Shown in pieces: positions 51,310-59,219 of a DNA stretch of 64,000 bases. The translations under genes and the position numbers were made by a program. The notes beneath the pieces were generated by a model. The model had not been told where the DNA came from. It made no database searches and saw only the letters and a list, made by a program, of their open reading frames with translations. Source of the stretch: Flavobacterium fontis. GTDB taxonomy: Bacteria; Bacteroidota; Bacteroidia; Flavobacteriales; Flavobacteriaceae. The stretch is from the NCBI RefSeq assembly GCF_900129405.1, contig NZ_FQVQ01000008.1:1-64000 (forward strand), read 5' to 3'. Numbering within the stretch: position 1 is the stretch's first letter; the number at the start of each line of letters is the position of its first letter.

Positions 51310-51948
51310 TTAGAATTTCCAAGTCAAACCGAAAGATGGAGTGTCAAAGAAGTTGTTGAATACATTCAAGTTTCCGTTGAAAGAACTAACTTTAGTCTCT
51401 CCACCACCTGGGAACTCAGTAGTAGTGTTGCTGTAACCCAATACATTGTTCAAACCGAAGTTGATTGCAAAGTTTTCAGTTACGAAATAGTTAATTCCTA
51501 AATCAATACCGAAGTTCAAGCTTGAGTTAGAAGAAGTTTCGTTTCCGTTAACTTCATTTTTACCAGAACCAAAACCTAAACCAGCTTCAGTATACGTTTT
51601 GAAACGCTGACCTAAGTCTAAGAAATAATAACGTGCAAAAACACCAGCATTGAAAGTGTTGCTAGTAGTTTCGTTAGCACCAGTTTCTTCTTTAGCAGAA
51701 CCTACACCCAACTCAACTCCAAGAGCCAATTTGTCAGATAAGAAGTAACCTACTTTAGGAGAAAAGTTTAAGCTGTTTTCTTTAACTTCAGCTCCACCGT
51801 TGTCAGTTGTAGAAGATCCGAAGCTTAAGTTACCTTCAACGATAACGTTTCCTTCAGAAAAACCAAAACCTTTTGATTCTTTTTTGTCTTGAGCATTAGC
51901 AGCAGAAAATGCAAGTACTGCAGCTAGAGAAAGAATAATTTTTTTCAT
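51310..51948 (-). CDS. Outer-membrane beta-barrel protein
   Basis: 212 residues: signal peptide to 'FSAANAQ', then alternating strands with 'NVIVEGNLSFGSSTTDNGGA', 'LGVELGVGS', 'FARYYFLDLGQRFKTYTEAG' and a C-terminal Phe ('FGLTWKF'). The pattern is that of an 8-stranded OmpW/OmpX-like barrel common in Bacteroidota. Has promoter and terminator of its own. Confidence 0.85.
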   Translation of the reverse strand: MKKIILSLAAVLAFSAANAQDKKESKGFGFSEGNVIVEGNLSFGSSTTDNGGAEVKENSLNFSPKVGYFLSDKLALGVELGVGSAKEETGANETTSNTFNAGVFARYYFLDLGQRFKTYTEAGLGFGSGKNEVNGNETSSNSSLNFGIDLGINYFVTENFAINFGLNNVLGYSNTTTEFPGGGETKVSSFNGNLNVFNNFFDTPSFGLTWKF

Positions 51949-51975
51949 GTTCTATTTTGTTTAAAATTATTGAGA

Positions 51976-51983
51976 CAAAGTTA
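51976..51983 (-). promoter_or_regulatory. TAnnTTTG promoter of the beta-barrel gene
   Basis: Minus-strand TAACTTTG, 27 bases before the start at 51948. Confidence 0.5.
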
Positions 51984-52204
51984 AAACGATTCTTAGGGGA
52001 AAGTTTTTAACTCAAAAATGGAGTTATTAACATAGTTGTTAACATCAACATCCGATTAATCCATTCAAAAACAATTCGTTAAACGCATTTTAGCATTTTT
52101 TAACGAATTCGAAAAAATAGAAAAAATCGAAAAATGCTTCTCAAAATGGGGATTTAGCGTACTTTTATTAGGTAAAATTGATGTTAATTTACCCTTTTAC
52201 AACT

Positions 52205-52633
52205 ATGAACAAGCCTTTGCAAGTAATGATTATCAACGGACCCAACCTCAACTTGTTGGGTAAACGCGAACCTGAGGTGTATGGAAATCAAGATTTTGAA
52301 TCGTTTTTACACGCGCTGAAAACACAATTCCCAGGAGTGGACTTTCACTATTTCCAAAGCAATATCGAAGGAGAACTCATTGATTGTATCCATGCGTGTG
52401 GCTTTACCTTTGACGCTATTATTTTGAATGCAGGAGCCTACACGCATACTTCTATCGGTATAGGAGATGCTGTTAAAGGTGTAACAACTCCAGTCATTGA
52501 AGTACATATATCCAATACCTATGCGCGCGAAAGCTTCCGGCATCAATCCTACATTGCGCCACATGCCGCAGGAGTTATCGTGGGTTTTGGATTAAAAAGT
52601 TACACCCTAGCTGTTCAAAGTTTATTGCACTAA
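52205..52633 (+). CDS. aroQ: 3-dehydroquinate dehydratase, type II
   Basis: Third step of the shikimate pathway. 142 residues from the ATG at 52205 with 'IINGPNLNLLGKREPEVYG' (catalytic Tyr and Arg), 'ILNAGAYTHTSIGI' and 'PVIEVHISNTYARESFRHQS' (catalytic His). Dodecameric cytoplasmic enzyme. Four bases upstream of the DUF5686 gene. Confidence 0.96.
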   Translation: MNKPLQVMIINGPNLNLLGKREPEVYGNQDFESFLHALKTQFPGVDFHYFQSNIEGELIDCIHACGFTFDAIILNAGAYTHTSIGIGDAVKGVTTPVIEVHISNTYARESFRHQSYIAPHAAGVIVGFGLKSYTLAVQSLLH

Positions 52634-52637
52634 CCCT

Positions 52638-55112
52638 ATGAAAAACATCATTTTTACACTCGCTGTACTTTGGAGTACATTCACCTTTAGCCAAATCAAA
52701 GGAAAAGTTTCCGACCAAAAAGGACAACCCATTGCTTTTGCCAATATCTATGTACAAGACACCTATATAGGTACTACTTCCAACGACAACGGCCACTATG
52801 AAATTTATCCCAAGCAAAATGGGACGTATGTCATTCTATTTCAATTTTTAGGATACAAAACCGAAAAGCGTGTTGTGGAATATACGGGAAAAAGCGAAAC
52901 CTTAGATGTGGTTTTGCAAACGGAAGACATTCAGTTGAACGAAGTAGTTATCGATGCAAAAGTAAATCCCGCCATCGCCATTATCAAACAAGCCATCGCC
53001 AACCGCAAAGCCAATGGGGCCAAAACGGGTCAATATACCTGCGATTTTTATTCTAGAGGTATTTTTCGAGTGAAAAATCTCCCCAAAACGTTTATGGGAC
53101 AAAAAATTGATTTCTTGGATGAAGTCATCGACTCCACCCGTAGTGGTATTTTATACCTTTCGGAAACCGTGTCGAAACTCACATTTCAAAAACCCGACAA
53201 ACTGAAAGAAGTCATCGTGGCCTCTAAAGTAAGTGGTCAAGATAATGGCTTCAGTTTTAACAATGCGGCGCAAGCCAACTTTGATTTTTATGAAAACTAT
53301 ATTGAAATCAATGCCAAAGCCATCTCCCCTATTGCCGACAATGCCTTCAACTATTACCGTTATACCTTCGAAGGATCGTTTGCCGATGAAAACAATCACC
53401 TGATTAATAAGATTAAAGTGACCCCAAAACGGATGAGTGAACCTGCTTTTGAAGGGTACATTTATATTGAAGACCAGGACTATGCCATCTATGCGATTGA
53501 CCTCAGCATTAAAGGAAGTCAATCCCAAAATCCAGCACTAAATACCCTGCATTTTAAACAAAGTTTTAGCTACAACAACAAAACCAAGGTATGGACCAAA
53601 AACACGCAAACCTTGGATTTTGATGCGGGCATGTTTGGGTTTAATTTCAACGGCCGCTTTACCTATGTGTATTCTAATTTTGATTTTCCCAAACAATTCG
53701 AACGACGCACTTTTACTGCCGAAGTACTCAAGTTTGAAGAGAATGCCAACAAAAAAGACGATGCATTTTGGAATACCATTCGCCCAGTTCCTTTAACGTC
53801 GGAGGAAAGCACCGACTATGTTAAGAAAGAAATACTGCAAACCAAACGCAAGTCGCAACCCTATTTGGATTCCATTGATCGAAAACGAAATAAATTCAAA
53901 TGGATGGATGTGTTGATGGGATACACCTATTCGAATTCATTCAAAAACCGCTCGTTTTCATACGAAGGTCCGGTCTTCAATACCGCCTTCAATACGGTTC
54001 AGGGATGGAAAACCCAAATTGGTTTCAACTTTACACAACGGAATGAAGATAAACGTACCTTTTATAGTATAGGCACCCGTTTGGATTATGGATTTTCAGA
54101 AGATCGTTTGCGTTTTTCGGCTTCGTACACCCAAAAGCTTGACAACATTCGAAACTCCTTTTTATTTATAAGCGGGGGCTCAACCGTCAATCAATTCAAC
54201 CCCGCCAATCCGATTACCGACAATATCAACTCGATCAGTTCTTCGTTTTTCAAAAACAATTTCATGAAACTTTATGAAAAAAATGCGCTGTCGGTGGGCT
54301 ATAGTGGTGAAATTGTGAATGGGTTCCGATTGAATGCCAATGTGGAATACGCCGATCGAAAGCCGCTATTCAATACCACGTTTCAAGCTACTGTGAAATC
54401 AGACGACCTGTACACGTCCAACAATCCTTTATTACCTTTTGATGAATTAACACCAGCGTTTACCCGTCATCAATTGATGAAAGCATCGTTTACAGGGCGT
54501 TTCAATTTTGGACAAAAATATTGGACGCGACCCGATGGAAAATTCAATATGGGGAACGACGACTATCCTACGCTTTTTGTAACGTATGAAAAAGGATTTG
54601 CAGCGAGTGAAAAGCAATACGAATTTGACTTTGTATCGGCACGAATTTACCAAGAGTTAAGTTTGGGTAATAAAGGGGAATTTGTATACAACCTTAAATC
54701 GGGTAAATTTTTCAATGCCGAAAACATAGCGTTTCCCGACTTCAAGCATTTCAATGGGAATCAAACGCACGTGGCCGGTGGCGGACGCTACACCAATGTT
54801 TTCAATAACTTACCCTATTACAGTGCCAGTACCAACGATGCATTTATTGAGTTGCATATGGAGCACAACGACCAAGGCTATTTGATGAATAAAATTCCAT
54901 TACTCCAAAAGCTAAACACGCAATTGGTATTGGGCTATCATAATTTATCGGTCCCCAATCGCGCACCGTATCACGAATTCACCATCGGTTTGGATAATTT
55001 AGGATTCAAAAAGTTCAAAATCCTACGCATTGACTATGTTCGTTCCTACCAAAGCGGCTTTGTGAGTGACGCCGTAATTTTCGGATTGAAGTTCTTGAAT
55101 ATCGTAGAATAA
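52638..55112 (+). CDS. DUF5686/carboxypeptidase-regulatory-like outer-membrane protein
   Basis: 824 residues: signal peptide to 'FTFSQ', CarboxypepD_reg domain ('KGKVSDQKGQPIAFANIYVQ', residues 20-100), then the DUF5686 region ('NPAIAIIKQAIANRKANGAK') and a long C-terminal barrel ending 'VIFGLKFLNIVE'. It resembles a TonB receptor without a clear plug. Role unknown; possibly co-transcribed with aroQ. Confidence 0.88.
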   Translation: MKNIIFTLAVLWSTFTFSQIKGKVSDQKGQPIAFANIYVQDTYIGTTSNDNGHYEIYPKQNGTYVILFQFLGYKTEKRVVEYTGKSETLDVVLQTEDIQLNEVVIDAKVNPAIAIIKQAIANRKANGAKTGQYTCDFYSRGIFRVKNLPKTFMGQKIDFLDEVIDSTRSGILYLSETVSKLTFQKPDKLKEVIVASKVSGQDNGFSFNNAAQANFDFYENYIEINAKAISPIADNAFNYYRYTFEGSFADENNHLINKIKVTPKRMSEPAFEGYIYIEDQDYAIYAIDLSIKGSQSQNPALNTLHFKQSFSYNNKTKVWTKNTQTLDFDAGMFGFNFNGRFTYVYSNFDFPKQFERRTFTAEVLKFEENANKKDDAFWNTIRPVPLTSEESTDYVKKEILQTKRKSQPYLDSIDRKRNKFKWMDVLMGYTYSNSFKNRSFSYEGPVFNTAFNTVQGWKTQIGFNFTQRNEDKRTFYSIGTRLDYGFSEDRLRFSASYTQKLDNIRNSFLFISGGSTVNQFNPANPITDNINSISSSFFKNNFMKLYEKNALSVGYSGEIVNGFRLNANVEYADRKPLFNTTFQATVKSDDLYTSNNPLLPFDELTPAFTRHQLMKASFTGRFNFGQKYWTRPDGKFNMGNDDYPTLFVTYEKGFAASEKQYEFDFVSARIYQELSLGNKGEFVYNLKSGKFFNAENIAFPDFKHFNGNQTHVAGGGRYTNVFNNLPYYSASTNDAFIELHMEHNDQGYLMNKIPLLQKLNTQLVLGYHNLSVPNRAPYHEFTIGLDNLGFKKFKILRIDYVRSYQSGFVSDAVIFGLKFLNIVE

Positions 55113-55874
55113 CTAAAAAACATCCCACGCAAAACGCAATAAGGTAGCCGCTACCACAAGCATAAACACGCGACGAATGAATTGATTTCCGCGAGCCACG
55201 GCGGTTTTGGCACCGATCCATCCGCCTAGTGCATTGGCAAAGGCCATGGGAATGGCGATACTCCAGATAATTTTCCCTTTGGCGATAAAAAGGAGAATCG
55301 ACCCCAAATTGGTCGCCAAGTTAATGACTTTGGCATGGGCGGAAGCGTGTAAAAAATCGAAACCAAGTAAAACGATGCAACCCAGCACCAAAAAACTACC
55401 TGTACCGGGACCGATAAATCCGTCGTAAAACCCCACGACCACCGCCAATACGAGTCCGATGATTTTTAGTTTAAACGGTGAAAGGGACGGTGTGCTGCGC
55501 TGCCCAAAATCTTTTTTCACCCACGTATATCCAGCAATCCCGATAAGCACAAAAAGCAAGACGGGTTTCATAAAGGCATTGTGCACGCGCGTCAACAACC
55601 AGGACCCGAGGCAAGAAGCCGAAAAGGCTACGATAGCCATGGGAATAAGCAACTTCAACCGTAACGTAACTTGTTGCATGTATTGGCGAGCGGCCATGAA
55701 GGTGCCACTAAATGCGGGGACTTTGAGTGTTCCCACCACGGTAGCTACCGATTCCAGGGGTAACAAAATTAAACCTACGGGGGTTTGAATTAACCCGCCG
55801 CCGCCCACCACCGCATCGACAAAACCCGCTGCGAACGCTGCTATGCAAAGAATTATGATTATATAGGTTTCCAT
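55113..55874 (-). CDS. TSUP/TauE-SafE family membrane transporter
   Basis: 253 residues from the ATG at 55874; an upstream start would add a less usual N-terminus. Eight or so transmembrane helices. The family motifs are 'AGFVDAVVGGGGLIQTPVGL' near the start and 'GFYDGFIGPGTGSFLVLG' in the second half. Proposed to export sulfite, sulfonate-derived compounds or other small anions; substrate not determinable here. Confidence 0.9.
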   Translation of the reverse strand: METYIIIILCIAAFAAGFVDAVVGGGGLIQTPVGLILLPLESVATVVGTLKVPAFSGTFMAARQYMQQVTLRLKLLIPMAIVAFSASCLGSWLLTRVHNAFMKPVLLFVLIGIAGYTWVKKDFGQRSTPSLSPFKLKIIGLVLAVVVGFYDGFIGPGTGSFLVLGCIVLLGFDFLHASAHAKVINLATNLGSILLFIAKGKIIWSIAIPMAFANALGGWIGAKTAVARGNQFIRRVFMLVVAATLLRFAWDVF

Positions 55875-55904
55875 TAACAAAAAAATCCAAAAAAGAAATT
55901 CCAA

Positions 55905-55962
55905 ACTCCAAAACAACTAGTTACATTTTGGAATTTGGAATTTCAAAGATTGGAATTTATGA
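55905..55962. repeat. TTTGGAATTTGGAATTTC word repeat
   Basis: TTTTGGAATTTGGAATTTCA and flanking AAATTCCAAACTCCAAAACA between the transporter and murA; another degenerate word tract, partly self-complementary. Confidence 0.6.
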
Positions 55963-55964
55963 AT

Positions 55965-57275
55965 TTATACACGTACAATATTGGCTCCTAACGCGCGTAA
56001 ACGTTCGTCAATACGTTCGTATCCGCGGTCAATTTGCTCAATATTTTGAATAGTTGACGTTCCTTTGGCTGATAAAGCTGCAATCAATAAGGAAATCCCC
56101 GCACGAATATCGGGCGATGACATGGTGGTTGCTTTCAGTTGCGATTTGAAGTTATGTCCCATAACCACAGCGCGGTGGGGATCGCATAACATGATTTTGG
56201 CGCCCATGTCAATTAATTTATCGACAAAGAACAAGCGGCTTTCAAACATTTTTTGGTGAATAAGCACATCGCCATTGGCTTGGGTCGCCACAACCAAAAC
56301 AATACTTAGCAAATCGGGAGTAAATCCAGGCCAAGGCGCATCGGCAATGGTAAGGATAGAACCGTCGATATCGGTTTTGATTTCATAGCCATTTTCATGG
56401 GTAGGAATGTAAATATCATCGCCACGTCGCTCTAAGGTAATCCCCAATTTGCGGAACACGTTGGGAATAACACCTAAATTATCCCAGCTTACGTTTTTGA
56501 TTGTGATTTCACTACGGGTCATCGCAGCAAGGCCGATCCAACTTCCAATTTCAATCATATCGGGAAGAATACGGTGTTCGCATCCGCCTAAACTTTCTAC
56601 GCCTTCAATTGTTAATAGATTGGAACCAACACCTGTAATTTTGGCGCCCATAGAATTCAACATTTTACACAATTGTTGCAAATAGGGTTCACAGGCTGCA
56701 TTGTAAATCGTGGTTACACCTTCAGCTAGTACTGCTGCCATCACGATATTGGCCGTTCCAGTAACCGAAGCCTCATCTAGCAACATATAGGTTCCTTTCA
56801 AACGCTCTTGTGTTTCAACTCCATAGAAATGGTCTTCACGCTCGTAACGGAACTTAGCGCCCAAGTTGATAAAACCTTCAAAGTGCGTATCTAAGCGGCG
56901 GCGTCCGATTTTATCGCCTCCTGGTTTAGGAATATAGCCTTTTCCAAAACGCGCCAATAAGGGGCCGACAATCATAATGGAACCGCGCAACGACCCACCT
57001 TCTTTTTTAAACGCTTCGGTTTCGAGGTAGCCCACATTGACCTCATCGGCTTGAAAGGTAATTGAACCGGGGCCGTTTTTTTGGATTTTCACCCCTAAAT
57101 TTCCTAGCAGGGTGATTAATTTATTGACGTCAATAATATCGGGGATGTTATTGATGGTTACTTTTTCGGGGGTGAGTAGCACGGCACATAAAATTTGTAG
57201 TGCTTCGTTTTTTGCGCCTTGTGGCGTAACGTCTCCTTTCAAGCGGATACCGCCTTCAATTTTGAATGTTCCCAT
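55965..57275 (-). CDS. murA: UDP-N-acetylglucosamine 1-carboxyvinyltransferase with Asp at the Cys115 position
   Basis: First committed step of peptidoglycan synthesis. 436 residues in the two-domain EPSP-synthase fold: 'LKGDVTPQGAKNEALQILCA', 'GGSLRGSIMIVGPLLARFG', 'GTANIVMAAVLAEG', 'DIRAGISLLIAAL'. The active-site loop reads PKPGGDKIGRRRLD, with Asp 121 where E. coli MurA has Cys 115. In other bacteria this Cys-to-Asp change leaves the enzyme active but prevents covalent attack by fosfomycin. It is followed on the same strand by no linked gene. Confidence 0.96.
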   Translation of the reverse strand: MGTFKIEGGIRLKGDVTPQGAKNEALQILCAVLLTPEKVTINNIPDIIDVNKLITLLGNLGVKIQKNGPGSITFQADEVNVGYLETEAFKKEGGSLRGSIMIVGPLLARFGKGYIPKPGGDKIGRRRLDTHFEGFINLGAKFRYEREDHFYGVETQERLKGTYMLLDEASVTGTANIVMAAVLAEGVTTIYNAACEPYLQQLCKMLNSMGAKITGVGSNLLTIEGVESLGGCEHRILPDMIEIGSWIGLAAMTRSEITIKNVSWDNLGVIPNVFRKLGITLERRGDDIYIPTHENGYEIKTDIDGSILTIADAPWPGFTPDLLSIVLVVATQANGDVLIHQKMFESRLFFVDKLIDMGAKIMLCDPHRAVVMGHNFKSQLKATTMSSPDIRAGISLLIAALSAKGTSTIQNIEQIDRGYERIDERLRALGANIVRV

Positions 57276-57307
57276 GGTGAAGTAAAAAGCCTGTTGGCCG
57301 TTTTCTA

Positions 57308-58027
57308 TTAGTTTTTGTTATTGTTTTTTTTGATGAATTTTTTTCCGTTGTTCAAATTCTTTTTGAACCCGCCTTTGTGTTTTTGCATCGGAGGTTGCGC
57401 CTTATTGGACATTTTTTTGTTGGTGCGAATCAAATCGGTGGTGGTTGACAACTCTTCGGCACTTTGCGACAAATTGATGCGTCCGCCAGAGAGCTCATAC
57501 AAATGCTCAAAAATCACTTGATCGGTGACGGTATCTTTGTTCCAACTCAAATACGATTTTTTCATATGGTTGGCGATAACCATGATCAAAGCACTTTTGA
57601 GTTCACCCTCTTCCCACGAATTGGCTACATCGATCATTGAGGTGATGTTATTGCCATAAAAGCGGTACTTAGGATTCTTCTGGGGATACGGCAGCGGATC
57701 GGGCTTGAGGTTAATGACTTCGCGCGTGGGGATAGGATAAGGCGAATCGACATCCAATTGAAAATCGGACATGATAAAAATTTGATCCCACAATTTGTGT
57801 TGAAAATCGGGCACATCGCGCAAATGCGGGTTTAAGGTCCCCATCACGTTGATCACATACCGTGCGGCGCGGTTTCGTTCGTCACGGTCTTGAATAGCGA
57901 CTACGTGATCGATTAATTTTTGCAAATGACGGCCGTATTCGGGAATGAATAAAGGCGATCGTTCGGCGTTGTATTCGAGGTGTTGCACGGTATCGTGTGC
58001 ATTTTCCTTGATGTATTTTGGTACCAT
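57308..58027 (-). CDS. DUF4290 domain protein
   Basis: 239 residues from the ATG at 58027 (MVPKYIKENA). The N-terminal 180 residues ('LEYNAERSPLFIPEYGRHLQ', 'YVINVMGTLNPHLRDVPDFQ') are the DUF4290 domain, conserved in Bacteroidota and of unknown function. The last 35 residues are Lys/Asn-rich and disordered. It lies between a DUF493 gene and murA on the same strand, a likely operon. Confidence 0.88.
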   Translation of the reverse strand: MVPKYIKENAHDTVQHLEYNAERSPLFIPEYGRHLQKLIDHVVAIQDRDERNRAARYVINVMGTLNPHLRDVPDFQHKLWDQIFIMSDFQLDVDSPYPIPTREVINLKPDPLPYPQKNPKYRFYGNNITSMIDVANSWEEGELKSALIMVIANHMKKSYLSWNKDTVTDQVIFEHLYELSGGRINLSQSAEELSTTTDLIRTNKKMSNKAQPPMQKHKGGFKKNLNNGKKFIKKNNNKN

Positions 58028-58028
58028 A

Positions 58029-58319
58029 CTAAAGGGATATAATGCCTTCAACGGTAGAAACTTCTAAGTATTTCGCAATCACAGCGTCGGGAGATTCCAT
58101 GACGACATTGACCGAAATACTGGTGAAATTACCGTTTTTAGACTGTTGGGTTTTAATGACGGCTCCGAGGTTGTCGAAGGCGTTCTCTACCGCCTGAATT
58201 TTTTGGGTATCGGTAGGGACAATAAATTTGTATAAATACACACTCGGCCAAGTAGAAGTGGTTTGCAATTCCTCTTTGAGGCGAATGTAAAAAGCTTCCG
58301 TTTTTTTATCCATCATCAT
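58029..58319 (-). CDS. DUF493 family protein (YbeD-like)
   Basis: 96 residues with 'FKVTG'-type ferredoxin-like fold features: 'YLYKFIVPTDTQKIQAVENA' and 'NGNFTSISVNVVMESPDAVI'. A small regulatory-looking domain of unknown role. Three ATG codons in a row at the start (58311-58319). Its stop is one base from the DUF4290 ATG. Confidence 0.88.
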   Translation of the reverse strand: MMMDKKTEAFYIRLKEELQTTSTWPSVYLYKFIVPTDTQKIQAVENAFDNLGAVIKTQQSKNGNFTSISVNVVMESPDAVIAKYLEVSTVEGIISL

Positions 58320-58424
58320 TAAATAAGGGCAAATATACGCTATTTGAGGTTAGTTTTTCAATGCTTTTCGAGGGAATTACACCTCTTTATATAAGGCCAA
58401 AAAAATCTTTTTTTATCCCTTTGT

Positions 58425-58560
58425 TCTCGCTGCGTGAGGGATGGAGGGATTGTTGAAGCTCGCCCGAGGAACGAGGGCAGCGACTCCCGACAGCCCGGTC
58501 CCGACGGTAGGTATCCCGAAAAATCGCACGAATCGTTCCTTCGGGACACGCCCAAAACAA
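58425..58560. repeat. GC-rich intergenic element (GCTGCGTGAGGGATGGAGG type)
   Basis: CTCGCTGCGTGAGGGATGGA, GGGATTGTTGAAGCTCGCCC, CGACTCCCGACAGCCCGGTC, and a hairpin-like CCCGAAAAAT...TTCGGG. From memory, the opening phrase is a recurring one between flavobacterial genes; not checked. No frame in it looks coding. Confidence 0.45.
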
Positions 58561-58616
58561 CCTTATCTACAACGAAAATTTGATGTTTTTCGTATGCAAA
58601 TGCGAGGACAATTCGA

Positions 58617-58624
58617 TACATTTG
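58617..58624 (+). promoter_or_regulatory. TAnnTTTG promoter of the ATPase gene
   Basis: TACATTTG, 21 bases before the ATG at 58646. Confidence 0.5.
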
Positions 58625-58645
58625 CGGCTTATTTTGTGTAAAAAA

Positions 58646-59179
58646 ATGAAACCTCAACTTATTGTCATCACGGGTGGGCCGGGCACTGGAAAAACAACCA
58701 TTATTGAGCACATGGTCGCCGATGGGCATTGTTGTTACCCTGAAATATCGCGTCAAATTACGTTGGAGGCGCGTGAACAAGGGATTGAGCAACTGTTTTT
58801 GGAGCAGCCTTTGTTGTTTAGCGAATTGTTGCTTGAGGGTAGAAAAAAACAATACGTTTCGGCTCAGGAGGAAACGCAAACCCCTATTTTCCTCGACCGT
58901 GGGATTCCTGATATTTTGGCGTACATGCATTATATTGGGGACAGTTACCCGGCTTTTTTTGAGGAGGCTTGTGCGGGACACCGGTATGATAAAGTGTTTA
59001 TTTTACCGCCGTGGGAAGCCATTTATGTAAGTGATGAAGCGCGCTACGAAAATTTTGAACAGGCGCAGTTGATTTACCGTCATTTAGAAGAAACCTACCG
59101 CCATTTTGGATACAGTCCGATTGAAGTTCCCGTGGGTCCTGTAGCCGACCGGGTGGCATTTATCCTGAATGCATTGTAA
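58646..59179 (+). CDS. AAA_28-type P-loop NTPase
   Basis: 177 residues from the ATG at 58646. Walker A GGPGTGKTT is near residue 9, followed by 'YPEISRQITLEAREQG', 'IFLDRGIPDILAYMHY' and 'DKVFILPPWEAIYVSDEARY'. This family is found as a predicted nucleotide or small-molecule kinase; the substrate is unknown. Probably a separate transcript from recQ, 40 bases downstream. Confidence 0.85.
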   Translation: MKPQLIVITGGPGTGKTTIIEHMVADGHCCYPEISRQITLEAREQGIEQLFLEQPLLFSELLLEGRKKQYVSAQEETQTPIFLDRGIPDILAYMHYIGDSYPAFFEEACAGHRYDKVFILPPWEAIYVSDEARYENFEQAQLIYRHLEETYRHFGYSPIEVPVGPVADRVAFILNAL

Positions 59180-59219
59180 TATTCCTGTATCTTTGTGTTG
59201 CTCGTTTGCAAAATGATCC

